This document shows, piece after piece, positions 35,604-44,406 of a stretch of 63,246 nucleotides of DNA. Source of the stretch: Bacteroidales bacterium (GTDB lineage Bacteria; Bacteroidota; Bacteroidia; Bacteroidales; Paludibacteraceae); contig JAAYSS010000134.1 in assembly GCA_012518275.1 (NCBI GenBank), positions 1 to 63,246 of the forward strand, read 5' to 3'. A program made the position numbers and the translations under genes. Under the pieces are notes generated by a model. The model was not told the origin of the DNA, did not search any database, and saw nothing but the letters and a program-made list of their open reading frames with translations. Each line of letters begins with the position of its first letter. Positions within the stretch are counted from its first letter, which is position 1.

Positions 35604-35641
35604 TAAAAAAAGAAACAACCGAATATCACATACTCGGTTGC
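35604..35641 (-). terminator. Terminator of barrel gene 4
   Basis: CAACCGA and TCGGTTG form the stem; on the minus strand it is followed by TTTCTTTTTTT. Confidence 0.8.
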
Positions 35642-35669
35642 CTCAATACTAAGAAAAATACTCTATTAT

Positions 35670-36296
35670 TTAGAAGTTATAGAATAATCCGACTTTAAGA
35701 CCGTTTACTTTGTAATCAAGAAGATCAGATTTGTACATATCAAGCAAACCAAAGTCATAACTTGCTTTTACGCCCATATTGTTAAATTGCAAGCCAGCAC
35801 CTAAACCAAGTTGAAGGTTGAAGCGAGATAGATCTTTATCCTCATAAATATCTTTACCACTTCCAGACAATTTGTCTGACTTTTTTCCATCTACATAAGT
35901 TGCAACAGATGTTTTCCCTGCTAAACCTAAGTTAAAATTAGGACCTGCAAAAACAAAGGCACTTAAACCTGATGATAGTGGGAAAGTACCAGCAACACGT
36001 ACAGGAATATCAATTTGGTGATTTGTATTAGTTGTAGTAACCCAGCTATTCAACACTTTGTCAGTAGAACTACTAGCTACATAAAGATTGTAAAGCAATC
36101 CATACTGCAAACTGATTGGGCCTTGAAGACTCATATTGTAAATTGGACCTACATGAAAGCCATTCGATGCTTTTGAGTTGTCGACAGTTGACTTCATCAT
36201 GCTGTATCCAGCTTGAACACCTACTTGTGCATTAGCAAAAGTAATTGATAGAACAGCAGCTAAAACTACTAATGAGATTTTTTTAATTGATTTCAT
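35670..36296 (-). CDS. Outer-membrane beta-barrel protein, array member 4 (sigma-54 promoter)
   Basis: Protein of 208 aa with signal peptide MKSIKKISLVVLAAVLSITF..NAQ, barrel motif AFVFAGPNFNLGLAG and C-terminus GLFYNF. It is the close paralogue of member 3. It has the same kind of -24/-12 promoter at almost the same distance (66 bases) from the start. The gene has its own terminator, so each array member is a separate transcription unit. Confidence 0.82.
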   Translation of the reverse strand: MKSIKKISLVVLAAVLSITFANAQVGVQAGYSMMKSTVDNSKASNGFHVGPIYNMSLQGPISLQYGLLYNLYVASSSTDKVLNSWVTTTNTNHQIDIPVRVAGTFPLSSGLSAFVFAGPNFNLGLAGKTSVATYVDGKKSDKLSGSGKDIYEDKDLSRFNLQLGLGAGLQFNNMGVKASYDFGLLDMYKSDLLDYKVNGLKVGLFYNF

Positions 36297-36361
36297 TTTT
36301 TCAAAATTTAGTTAATAATAGATTTTAATTTCAATAAATATGTTATAACGTTATGGTAAAA

Positions 36362-36376
36362 ACAAACTCTGTGCCA
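36362..36376 (-). promoter_or_regulatory. Sigma-54 (-24/-12) promoter of barrel gene 4
   Basis: The minus strand reads TGGCACAGAGTTTGT. It matches TGGCAC-N5-TTG exactly; the last position is T instead of C. Predicted start near 36350. Confidence 0.7.
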
Positions 36377-36460
36377 AAGGATTTAAGAAAAACATATTTT
36401 TTAAAATACGTAGAGCCAACAATAACGCAGCTGCCTACTACCCTTTAATACTCTTCTCTG

Positions 36461-36855
36461 TGGAGCTGGAGGGAGTCGAACCCTCGTCCAAACAAGGAAA
36501 CCATATGCTTTCTACATGTTTATCTCCGCTTTGATTTTCGAGCAAAAGCAAGACCGAAGCCACCAACTTTTGCCTTATCTTCTAAATTTTCATCCTGAAT
36601 GCGAAGCCAAACAGAACTATCTCCGATTTATCAGCACCTCTGGATCCTTTGCCTCGGAGCTACGGCTCAGGAGAGATGTCTTGTCTTGGTACCTTGTACC
36701 GAGATTAAGCTTAACCTACTGTGATTCAATTAAGCAGCAAGAGCGTAATTATTTTCGCCAGTTATTGTATTGAAATCCGAGATTTACGAGCCGGCATTCC
36801 AACGCTCGACATGCTTACATACCTTTTCTACTCGCTGTCAAAACCAAACAGCCCC
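36461..36855 (-). ncRNA. ssrA: tmRNA
   Basis: tmRNA rescues stalled ribosomes and tags the unfinished protein. The 5' end GGGGCTG and 3' end CAGCTCC pair as the tRNA-like acceptor stem, and a T-arm with TTCGACTC lies near the 3' end. The 5' part has the conserved GGTTTTGACAGC. The tag frame at 36759-36730 reads GENNYALAA and ends in TAA. CCA is not encoded. An open frame at 36516-36773 on the other strand is a shadow. Confidence 0.95.
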
Positions 36856-36944
36856 TTTAATTAATCAATAGCTATGACTGCAAAATTCATTCCAAATGCT
36901 TTCATTCTCAAAAATCGCCAAAACACAAAACAACAAACTAAACA

Positions 36945-38468
36945 CTACTTCGCGTAGCTAACAGCTCTTGTCTCCCTAATTACGGTAATTTTAACCTGAC
37001 CCGGATATGTCATTTCGTCTTGAATCTTTTTGGCAATATCAAATGACAAAAGTTCAGTTTCTTTATCATCCAATTTGTCTGCTCCAACAATCACACGCAA
37101 TTCTCGTCCTGCCTGAATGGCATACGTTTTTATTACGCCCGGATAGGATAGAGCCAAGTTTTCAAGGTCCTTTAAACGCTTTATATAAGCTTCTACAATC
37201 TCACGGCGTGCACCGGGACGAGCACCAGAAATCGCGTCGCAAACTTGCACAATTGGCGCCAACATAGTTTCCATTTCCACTTCATCATGATGTGCACCTA
37301 TAGCATTGGCAATATCTGGTTTTTCTTTGTATTTCTGAGCCAAGCGCATTCCAAGCAGTGCGTGTGGCAATTCCGGTTCATCATCAGGCACTTTTCCAAT
37401 ATCGTGAAGCAATCCAGCACGTTTTGCTCGTTTCGGATTAAGCCCAAGCTCAGATGCCATCGTAGCGCAGAGATTGGCTACTTCACGCGAGTGTTGCAAT
37501 AAGTTTTGCCCGTAAGATGAGCGATATTTCATTTTTCCTACCAAACGAACCAACTCCGGATGCAGTCCATGAATACCAAGGTCTATGGCAGTACGTTTAC
37601 CTGTTTCTACGATTTCATCTTCTACCTGCTTACGAACTCTATTCACTACTTCTTCAATTCGTGCCGGGTGAATACGCCCATCAGTAACCAACTGGTGTAG
37701 CGACAGACGAGCTATTTCTCGCCTTACCGGATCAAAACCTGAAAGAACGATAGCTTCCGGCGTGTCGTCAACTATAATTTCTACTTCTGTGGCTGCTTCT
37801 AATGCACGAATATTCCTTCCTTCACGGCCAATGATGCGTCCTTTAACCTCGTCTGAGTCAATGTGGAAAATAGTAACCGAATTCTCAATGGCTGTTTCAG
37901 TAGCTACACGCTGTATTGTATTGATTACAATCCGTTTAGCTTCTTTATTAGCCGTCATCTTAGCTTCGTCCATTATCTCGTTAATGTAAGAAAGGGCGCT
38001 TGTTTTAGCTTCATCTTTCAAGTTTTCCACTAATCTTTCCTTTGCCTCCTCGGCTGAAAGTCCGGAAATTGTTTCAAGCTGCTCCACAGCTTGTCTGGTG
38101 AGCTGCTCCATTTCTCGTTTTTTATTTTCCAGCACATTCACCTGTTGATTTAGATTTTCACGAATGGCATCGGCTTCTTTTGTTTTACGTTGTAAATCAC
38201 CTTGGCGCTGATTAAGCTGCATCTCACGCTGTTGTAATTTCACTTCTGATGCCTGTACTTTTGCATTACGTTGTTGTACTTGTTGTTCGTGTTCAGCTTT
38301 TAGAGCAATAAATCGTTCTTTGGCTTCTATTTCTTTGTTTTTTTTCAGCAATTCAGCTTCTGCCTCCATCTCACGTCTGGCTTTTTTATTAAGGACACCC
38401 AACATCATGTATCCGACAAAAAAGCCCACAGCAAGGCTTACAATTGCTATTATTACATAGTTTATCAT
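36945..38468 (-). CDS. rny: Ribonuclease Y
   Basis: Membrane-anchored endoribonuclease of 507 aa that starts mRNA decay. An N-terminal helix (about residues 4-22) is followed by a long coiled coil rich in Glu, Gln and Arg (about 28-150), a KH RNA-binding domain (about 205-265, [13 protein letters not shown]) and an HD domain (about 320-415) with HSREVANL and LLHDIGK, which hold the metal ligands. Length and layout are standard. A strong hairpin separates it from zapA upstream. Confidence 0.96.
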   Translation of the reverse strand: MINYVIIAIVSLAVGFFVGYMMLGVLNKKARREMEAEAELLKKNKEIEAKERFIALKAEHEQQVQQRNAKVQASEVKLQQREMQLNQRQGDLQRKTKEADAIRENLNQQVNVLENKKREMEQLTRQAVEQLETISGLSAEEAKERLVENLKDEAKTSALSYINEIMDEAKMTANKEAKRIVINTIQRVATETAIENSVTIFHIDSDEVKGRIIGREGRNIRALEAATEVEIIVDDTPEAIVLSGFDPVRREIARLSLHQLVTDGRIHPARIEEVVNRVRKQVEDEIVETGKRTAIDLGIHGLHPELVRLVGKMKYRSSYGQNLLQHSREVANLCATMASELGLNPKRAKRAGLLHDIGKVPDDEPELPHALLGMRLAQKYKEKPDIANAIGAHHDEVEMETMLAPIVQVCDAISGARPGARREIVEAYIKRLKDLENLALSYPGVIKTYAIQAGRELRVIVGADKLDDKETELLSFDIAKKIQDEMTYPGQVKITVIRETRAVSYAK

Positions 38469-38506
38469 ATTTTCTTGATTTTTATATATTAAATTTTTTA
38501 AAAAAA

Positions 38507-38563
38507 TCGCATCAATTGCAGACTGATTCCATTTTCACGGAAACAACTGTACAATTAATGCGA
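38507..38563 (-). terminator. Long hairpin with T run between zapA and rny
   Basis: TCGCATTAATTG and CAATTGATGCGA form a 12-pair outer stem (one G-U). The interior can pair further through TTCC and GGAA. Seven T residues follow on the minus strand. It probably ends the zapA transcript; the length is unusual for a plain terminator. Confidence 0.65.
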
Positions 38564-38593
38564 AAAAAATAAATGCAACTCTTGAAAAAGTGG

Positions 38594-38887
38594 TTATTTT
38601 TCCGTAACCAATTCTTTCAATTCATTATTGAGTTCTTTAATTTTTTCAGCCAACGGCTCAATGTTTTCATTCATTGCCTGCTTAGATGCAATAACTGCCA
38701 CTTGATACGCAACGATGGTGAGTATCTCCTCCATGCTTCGTTGGCTGAATTGTCTTCTGTATTGTTCGAGATATCTATTTACAAGCTTCTCGGCATTTCT
38801 ATATATTTCCTCATCTTCTCGGCGTATTTTCAAAGGCATTCTTACTCCGTTAAGTAAGATGTTTATGATAAATTTCTCCCTATTCAT
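38594..38887 (-). CDS. zapA: Cell division protein ZapA
   Basis: Protein of 97 aa with the ZapA head (MRIEDEE-like region IRREDEEIYRNAEKLVNRYL) and a C-terminal coiled coil ending LNNELKELV. ZapA binds and bundles FtsZ at the division site. It starts four bases after the small coiled-coil gene upstream, so the two form an operon. Confidence 0.9.
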   Translation of the reverse strand: MNREKFIINILLNGVRMPLKIRREDEEIYRNAEKLVNRYLEQYRRQFSQRSMEEILTIVAYQVAVIASKQAMNENIEPLAEKIKELNNELKELVTEK

Positions 38888-38891
38888 ACGC

Positions 38892-39185
38892 TTATTCGTT
38901 GAGTAACACCAAACATTTATCTATTTCCTGCACAATTTTAATCAGGTGCTTTCGAGAAAATTCACGGTTTTCGGCTGAGCCGCTAAGACCGCCTGCTGTT
39001 TGTAAAAGATGATATTCGTTTCTCAAATCCAAAATCTCCTTGTGAGCCTTCATCAGATCTTCTTGCTTACGCTCAATATTCGCTTTTAAGATCACATTTT
39101 CCTCTTTCAAAGCCTTGCGTTCAGCAATCAATTTTCTGACATTCTCTTCAAACTCTGAGATTAGATTTTGATAACGGTTTTCCAT
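38892..39185 (-). CDS. Small coiled-coil protein, ZapB-like position
   Basis: Protein of 97 aa that is almost one continuous heptad-repeat helix (about residues 1-65: LIAERKALKEENVILKANIE) with a short C-terminal helix. It has no signal peptide. Its place directly before zapA and its form suggest a division-site partner comparable to ZapB, but the similarity is structural only. Confidence 0.7.
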   Translation of the reverse strand: MENRYQNLISEFEENVRKLIAERKALKEENVILKANIERKQEDLMKAHKEILDLRNEYHLLQTAGGLSGSAENREFSRKHLIKIVQEIDKCLVLLNE

Positions 39186-39275
39186 CCTTTTACAAAAAAA
39201 TCTTTACAAAATTAAGATTTTGATTTGAATAAAAAAACTATTTAAATACTTTTCACAGATATTTCTTGCAAATCA

Positions 39276-40955
39276 CTATGTATCAGCCAGAATCTGCTTT
39301 GATTTTTCAAGTGCCTCATGAATATCTGAGCAGATATGATCTTCACCTATCAAATCAGCTACTCCCGATTTTTCCAACACAGTTTTTACTGAAGCATTCA
39401 CGCCAGAAAGAATAATCTCTGTCTTATCCTTATGTGACATTACAATCAGGTTTTTCAAGTTGTTAGCACCTGTAGAATCCATAAAGGGAACTTTACGCAT
39501 ACGAATAATTCGAATTCTCGGCGAACCACCTATTTGCTTGATGGTTTCTTCAAATTTATTGGCTACTCCAAAAAAGAACGGACCTTCAATTTCATAAATC
39601 GAAACATCTTTAGGAATAAGCAACTTTTCATCTTCCAGCCCATAATCAGAATCAGTATCGGAAGGTGTTACTAATTTATTTTCAAGTAATGAAACCGTAG
39701 AAACTGCCGAGACGCGACGAATAAACAACAAAACTGCCAATAGTAAACCTACCTGAATTGCAATCGTCAGATCAAAAATCACTGTTAGTAAAAAAGTAGT
39801 AAGTAAAACTACCGCGTCAGAGCGTTGGTTTCTCATCAGTGACTTGAACGTGCGCCATTCACTCATATTATATGCTACGATGACGAGTACACCTGCTAGG
39901 CAAGCCATCGGAATATGCTTGGTTAAATCTCCCAAGAAAAGAAGAATAAGAAGCAAAACTATCGCGTGGATAATACCTGCAATCGGCGTCTTTCCTCCAT
40001 TATTGATGTTGGTCATAGTGCGGGCAATAGCCCCGGTAGCAGGAATACCGCCAAAAATTGGTGTTACGATATTGGCAATCCCCTGTGCAATAAGCTCAGT
40101 GTTGGAATTGTGTTTACTACCAATAACCCCATCGGCAACAGTAGCTGAAAGTAGCGATTCAATAGCACATAGCATAGCAATAGAAAAAGCTACGGGTAAA
40201 AGCCGTCTGACAGTATCGAAGTCTATTTGATAAGTAGTTACTTGCGGAAGTGACGCATTGATAGTAAATCGGTCACCAATGGTCTCTATATCTTGGATGC
40301 CAAAATTATTTTTCATAAAATAAACCAACACTGTCATTAAAATAATAGCTACCAATGAGCCGGGAATTTTACTTGAAATTTTTGGCGTTACCGCAATTAT
40401 CAAGATAGACAGTATGCCAATAAGTGCCGACCACCAATTAATAGTATCAATACTCTGAGCATACGCAATCCATTTGTGGATAAAATCTGCTGGGACATTT
40501 GCCATTTCCAATCCAAAGAGGTCTTTTATCTGTGTGGCAAAAATAGTAAGTGCAATCCCGCTCGTAAATCCTACCACAACCGGGTAAGGAATAAATTTGA
40601 TTATCGCTCCCAGTCTCAAAAGCCCCATTCCCACGAGCATAACACCGGCAATCATCGTGGCAATGGCAAGTCCTGTAACGCCGTACTGCTGTACGATACC
40701 GTAAACAATAACGATAAATGCTCCGGTGGGTCCACCGATTTGCACGCGACTACCACCTAAAAGAGAAATTATAAAACCTGCTATGATTGCCGTGAACAAC
40801 CCTTTTTCCGGCGTAACTCCTGATGCAATTCCAAAAGCAATAGCCAAAGGCAACGCCACAATACCCACGATAACTCCCGCCATCAAATCGGCATAAAACT
40901 TTTCTTTTGAGTAGTTTTTAAGGGTAAAAATAATTTTTGGATCAAATACTTTCAA
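39276..40955 (-). CDS. SulP-family inorganic anion transporter with STAS domain
   Basis: Protein of 559 aa with a SulP membrane domain (about residues 15-405, with ALPLAIAFGIASGVTPEKG and GGSRVQIGGPTGAF) and a C-terminal STAS domain (about 440-550, with KVPFMDSTGANNL). Family members carry sulfate, bicarbonate or other anions with sodium or protons. The substrate is not predictable from the sequence, and no sulfate-assimilation genes are near. Confidence 0.92.
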   Translation of the reverse strand: MKVFDPKIIFTLKNYSKEKFYADLMAGVIVGIVALPLAIAFGIASGVTPEKGLFTAIIAGFIISLLGGSRVQIGGPTGAFIVIVYGIVQQYGVTGLAIATMIAGVMLVGMGLLRLGAIIKFIPYPVVVGFTSGIALTIFATQIKDLFGLEMANVPADFIHKWIAYAQSIDTINWWSALIGILSILIIAVTPKISSKIPGSLVAIILMTVLVYFMKNNFGIQDIETIGDRFTINASLPQVTTYQIDFDTVRRLLPVAFSIAMLCAIESLLSATVADGVIGSKHNSNTELIAQGIANIVTPIFGGIPATGAIARTMTNINNGGKTPIAGIIHAIVLLLILLFLGDLTKHIPMACLAGVLVIVAYNMSEWRTFKSLMRNQRSDAVVLLTTFLLTVIFDLTIAIQVGLLLAVLLFIRRVSAVSTVSLLENKLVTPSDTDSDYGLEDEKLLIPKDVSIYEIEGPFFFGVANKFEETIKQIGGSPRIRIIRMRKVPFMDSTGANNLKNLIVMSHKDKTEIILSGVNASVKTVLEKSGVADLIGEDHICSDIHEALEKSKQILADT

Positions 40956-41102
40956 TTTTTTATTACTAATTTTGAAGGATAAATGAAAAATACAATTTTT
41001 GCTGATGCAAAGAACTACACATGATGCAACATTCTCATGGAATAGTCAGCGATAAAGATGTGTTACATAGGAGATTTAAGATTCCATCTTGAAGATAGAA
41101 TA

Positions 41103-41252
41103 TGTTTACCTCAGAAGCTTAAACGCCTACCTGCAGAGGTTCATGCACCTGCCTCGGAGATTTGGCAAAGCAGCTTGGAAGTTCGACATTGTACCCGAGA
41201 GGGTTCAGCATTTCAGTTCGAAGGCTGGCTGTCGGCTCTTGGAGGTCCAACA
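41103..41252 (-). ncRNA. Unassigned structured RNA (6S-like candidate)
   Basis: The 463-base gap between SulP and ispG holds no credible protein gene but a dense set of pairings on the minus strand. TGTTGGACCTC (41252-41242) closes with GAGGTAAACA (41112-41103), and the helix continues through AGAGC and GCTTCT. Inside are TTCGA/TCGAA and the hairpin AGGT-GCATGA-ACCT. The region is richer in G and C than its surroundings. A perfect -7 element (41326-41333) lies upstream, which would give a transcript of roughly 240 nt. Long closing helix, size and place suggest a 6S-like RNA, perhaps of the Bacteroidales-1 motif type, but I could not align it to a known family. Confidence 0.55.
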
Positions 41253-41325
41253 GAAAAGCAATAAATAAAACTTTTTACCTTAAAAATGGTTTTAATAGAT
41301 ACTAAGAACGTACAAAAACCGAGTG

Positions 41326-41333
41326 CAAAGATA
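41326..41333 (-). promoter_or_regulatory. -7 element for the structured RNA
   Basis: TATCTTTG on the minus strand. The -33 TTG is missing at the expected distance. Predicted start near 41319. Confidence 0.5.
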
Positions 41334-41335
41334 GC

Positions 41336-41343
41336 TATTTTTG
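41336..41343 (+). promoter_or_regulatory. Possible -7 element of ispG
   Basis: TATTTTTG fits TAnnTTTG, 76 bases before ispG, back to back with the minus-strand element. No -33 match was seen. Confidence 0.35.
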
Positions 41344-41418
41344 TTATTTTTCTAAAATAATTGCTATTTACAAAAACACTACAACTCACATATAAACCAT
41401 CTATAATCTCATTCAATT

Positions 41419-43209
41419 ATGTGGAAAACAAACCCTTATAACTACTCACGTCGTCCGACAAGCGAAGTATTAATCGGCACCCTAAAAATGGGTGGTAGTA
41501 ATCCTATCCGGCTTCAATCTATGGCAAATACCAACACAAACGACATAGAAAATTCTATAACACAATGTCAGCGCATTGTAGAAGCCGGAGCCGATCTTGT
41601 TCGCCTTACAACACAAGGAATGAAAGAAGTGGACAGCCTGCGAATTATTCGTGACAATGTTCATAATAAAGGTTTCAACATTCCTTTTGTAGCCGACGTA
41701 CATTTTAACGCATACGTGGCAAACTATGCAGCTCAACATCTTGAAAAAGTTCGGATTAACCCAGGAAATTACGTTAGCAGCATCAAAACTACCAGTCCGA
41801 ACAAATATACCGACGAAGAATACGAAGAAGAATTTAAGAAAATTGAAAGTCGTTTTGTCGAATTTTTGAAAATATGCAAAATCCACAATACTGCCGTCAG
41901 AATTGGTGTAAATCACGGTTCGCTCAGTGAGCGGATGCTGCTTAAATGGGGGAATACTGCACGTGGAATGGTGGAATCGTGCCTTGAATTTTTGAAAATC
42001 TGCAAAGCACAAGATTTTTCCAATTTGGTTATCTCGATGAAAGCATCCAACACAGTGCAAATGATTCAAGCCGTGAGGTTGCTCGTAGAGCGAATGGAAA
42101 AAGAAGACTATCACTTTCCTATTCATTTAGGTGTAACCGAAGCCGGCGACGGTGAGGATGGACGCATCAAATCTGCCGTCGGTATCGGCGGACTATTAGC
42201 CGAGGGAATTGGAGATACCATTCGTGTTTCGCTGAGTGAAGAGCCTGAAGCGGAAATACCGGTAGCTACACTTCTTCGCGACTATATTACTGCTCGTTCC
42301 AAAAATAAAAAAACAATTCAACTTAAATCAGAAAATCCAGTAACAATTAAGCCGTTTACAAGAAGAAGTACGTTTCAAGTAAAAAATTTTGGCGGCGAAA
42401 ATCTACCGCAAGTTATCGCCAAACCGTGCAACCACCCAACCCTAAAAGCTGATTATTTACTCAAAAACAATTCAATCATTAATTCAAAAGGTAAAAAACA
42501 CCCGATTTACTTGTTCGATAATCTTCCAAAACAAAATAATCAGGAAATTTTATTTTTACGTACCCATTATGATGAATTAAACTCTGAACTAATAGCCTTG
42601 CTTAAGAAAAACTCAAATATCGTACTCCTAATTGATGCAAATGCAGAAAATCCCGTAGGAGAGCACCGTGCATTTATCCATACACTCATGGCAGAAAAGG
42701 TAAAAAATCCTGTTGTTGTGGTTGGAAAATACAATGAAAATGATTTGGAAGCATTACAAATAAAAGCTTCTGCCGATTTAGGTATAATTTTTGTTGATGG
42801 ATTGGCCGATGCTATCATGATTGAAAACGAAGGAACCATCAGCAACGAAGATATTCTTTCCACTTCATTCGGTATTTTACAAGGTGCACGGGCTCGAATA
42901 AGTAAAACTGAATTTATTTCCTGTCCCGGATGTGGTAGAACTCATTTTAATCTTCAAAAAGTAATAGCAAGAGTTAAAGCAAAGACTTCGCACCTTACCG
43001 GACTGAAAATTGGCATTATGGGTTGCATTGTAAACGGACCCGGCGAAATGGCTGATGCAGACTACGGCTACGTGGGCGGAGGAAGAGGCACCGTGATGCT
43101 TTACAAGAAGCAGGAATGCATCAAGAAAGGAGTACCTGAGGAAAAAGCTGTGGATGAGCTTATTGAACTTATCAAGAAATATGGGGACTGGAAAGAGCCT
43201 TCTTTTTGA
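41419..43209 (+). CDS. ispG: 4-hydroxy-3-methylbut-2-enyl diphosphate synthase (long form)
   Basis: IspG (GcpE) makes HMBPP in the MEP isoprenoid pathway using a [4Fe-4S] cluster. The 596-aa product is the long type found in Bacteroidota, Chlamydiae and plants: an N-terminal TIM barrel (about residues 1-280), an inserted domain (about 300-490) and the C-terminal cluster domain (about 495-590). Cluster ligands are the cysteines in SCPGCGRTHF near 500 and 503 and in GCIVNGPGE near 535, with the Glu of the last motif. Bacterial short forms lack the insert. No other MEP gene is nearby. Confidence 0.96.
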   Translation: MWKTNPYNYSRRPTSEVLIGTLKMGGSNPIRLQSMANTNTNDIENSITQCQRIVEAGADLVRLTTQGMKEVDSLRIIRDNVHNKGFNIPFVADVHFNAYVANYAAQHLEKVRINPGNYVSSIKTTSPNKYTDEEYEEEFKKIESRFVEFLKICKIHNTAVRIGVNHGSLSERMLLKWGNTARGMVESCLEFLKICKAQDFSNLVISMKASNTVQMIQAVRLLVERMEKEDYHFPIHLGVTEAGDGEDGRIKSAVGIGGLLAEGIGDTIRVSLSEEPEAEIPVATLLRDYITARSKNKKTIQLKSENPVTIKPFTRRSTFQVKNFGGENLPQVIAKPCNHPTLKADYLLKNNSIINSKGKKHPIYLFDNLPKQNNQEILFLRTHYDELNSELIALLKKNSNIVLLIDANAENPVGEHRAFIHTLMAEKVKNPVVVVGKYNENDLEALQIKASADLGIIFVDGLADAIMIENEGTISNEDILSTSFGILQGARARISKTEFISCPGCGRTHFNLQKVIARVKAKTSHLTGLKIGIMGCIVNGPGEMADADYGYVGGGRGTVMLYKKQECIKKGVPEEKAVDELIELIKKYGDWKEPSF

Positions 43210-43293
43210 ACAAAGATTCAAACAAATTGTTTAATTTAAATTGACAAAATCAAATATTATAATTATTTCAATTATTAACTAAAAAACAAGAAA

Positions 43294-43752
43294 ATGAAAA
43301 AGTTATTTTTTATTGCAATTTTTGCAGTAGGCATTTCTGCCTTTGCATCAGCTCAGGTTAATGACAAAGCTATTGGTATCCGCACCGGATGGGGCACAGA
43401 ATTTTCTTACCAACATCCATTCAGCAGTGCAAACCGTTTAGAAGTTGACTTAGGTCTTTACGGATGGAAACACAGTGAATTTGCATTAAGCGGTATTTAT
43501 CAATGGCTGTTTGGAGCACAAGGCGGTTTCAACGTATTTGCCGGTTTTGGCCCTCAAGTAGGTTCTTGGTATTGGGGAAAAGAAGATAAAAACACTATTG
43601 GTGTAGGCGTAGCCGGTCAATTAGGGGTGGAGTATAATTTTGATTTCCCTCTACAATTATCATTAGACTGGCGTCCAAGCTGGGTTATTATCCCCACTGA
43701 TAGAGGCTTCGGTTACGAAGGAGTAGCGCTTGGTATCCGCTACAGGTTCTAA
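43294..43752 (+). CDS. Small outer-membrane beta-barrel-like protein
   Basis: Protein of 152 aa with a signal peptide (about residues 1-20, ending AFASAQ), short alternating strands and a C-terminal IRYRF typical of outer-membrane insertion. It is about 60 residues shorter than the barrels at 33-36 kb and lacks their FAGPNxN motif, but has a similar GFGPQVGS turn. No domain of known function is recognised. Confidence 0.72.
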   Translation: MKKLFFIAIFAVGISAFASAQVNDKAIGIRTGWGTEFSYQHPFSSANRLEVDLGLYGWKHSEFALSGIYQWLFGAQGGFNVFAGFGPQVGSWYWGKEDKNTIGVGVAGQLGVEYNFDFPLQLSLDWRPSWVIIPTDRGFGYEGVALGIRYRF

Positions 43753-43809
43753 AAACACAAGGGAGTCTGAAGCCCGAAGCTTAAAGACTCTCATATAATA
43801 AATAACAAA

Positions 43810-43841
43810 CAAAAACGAGAAGCCGCGGCTTCTCGTTTTTT
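43810..43841. terminator. Bidirectional terminator
   Basis: AAAAACGAGAAGCCG and CGGCTTCTCGTTTTT form a near-perfect hairpin between the converging barrel and coiled-coil genes. Confidence 0.9.
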
Positions 43842-43867
43842 ATCTATGCAAGTGAAAGAATAATATT

Positions 43868-44227
43868 TTATTCTTCCGTTTTTGGCTCCTCATTGCCAAC
43901 CGAAGCATCTTCGATTGGTTTTTCATCATCATCGTCATCGTCAAATCTGTCTTTCACATTTTTGAAAGTAGTTTTCATCTGTTTCCAGATAGCCACAGCA
44001 CCATCTTTCAAGTCATCCCAAGCATCATCTGCAGAATCACCCAATTCTTTAAGTTTTGCTTTTCCCTCAGCAATTTTTGGCTCAAGGTCTTTGATTGCAT
44101 CGTTATATTTTCCTTTTGCATCAGCTGATGCATCTTTTGCTTTCAGCTTCAAACTATCTAATTTGGCTTCCAGTTCATTGAGCTGAGCATCTAATTTTTC
44201 TTGAAATTCTGATTTTTTTTCTTCCAT
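43868..44227 (-). CDS. Acidic coiled-coil protein (sll1863-like stress type)
   Basis: From ATG 44227 the product is 119 aa: MEEKKSEFQEKLDAQLNELE, then a long amphipathic helix with Ala/Lys/Asp repeats (about residues 10-75), a DDAWDDLKDG segment and an acidic tail with six Asp in a row. There is no signal peptide. Similar proteins in Bacteroidota are annotated as sll1863-family stress proteins; function is unknown. A reading from 44320 adds 31 unrelated residues and is rejected. Confidence 0.75.
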   Translation of the reverse strand: MEEKKSEFQEKLDAQLNELEAKLDSLKLKAKDASADAKGKYNDAIKDLEPKIAEGKAKLKELGDSADDAWDDLKDGAVAIWKQMKTTFKNVKDRFDDDDDDEKPIEDASVGNEEPKTEE

Positions 44228-44354
44228 AATTTGTTTTTTTAAAGGGTTAAACGAAAACAAAGTTAGTAAAGTTTTTGATTTATCAGTTGTTCGTATATGT
44301 TTTTTATATAAAAAATTCAACTATTCGCTCCTATACTTAAATTCGGCAATAAGA

Positions 44355-44389
44355 AAAACAAGCAGCTGATGCTTTCAACTGCTTGTTTA
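44355..44389 (-). terminator. Terminator of the amidase-NAGPA gene set
   Basis: AAACAAGCAG and CTGCTTGTTT form a 10-bp stem, followed by T-rich sequence on the minus strand, just after the stop codon at 44407. Confidence 0.8.
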
Positions 44390-44406
44390 CCATTTATTTA
44401 CTTTTA

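Noticed and set aside
36516-36773. Open frame of 85 codons on the + strand
   Set aside because: It is antisense to tmRNA, whose conserved ends and tag frame explain the sequence.
41058-41264. Open frame of 68 codons on the + strand
   Set aside because: It lies over the structured RNA and has no family resemblance or promoter on that strand.
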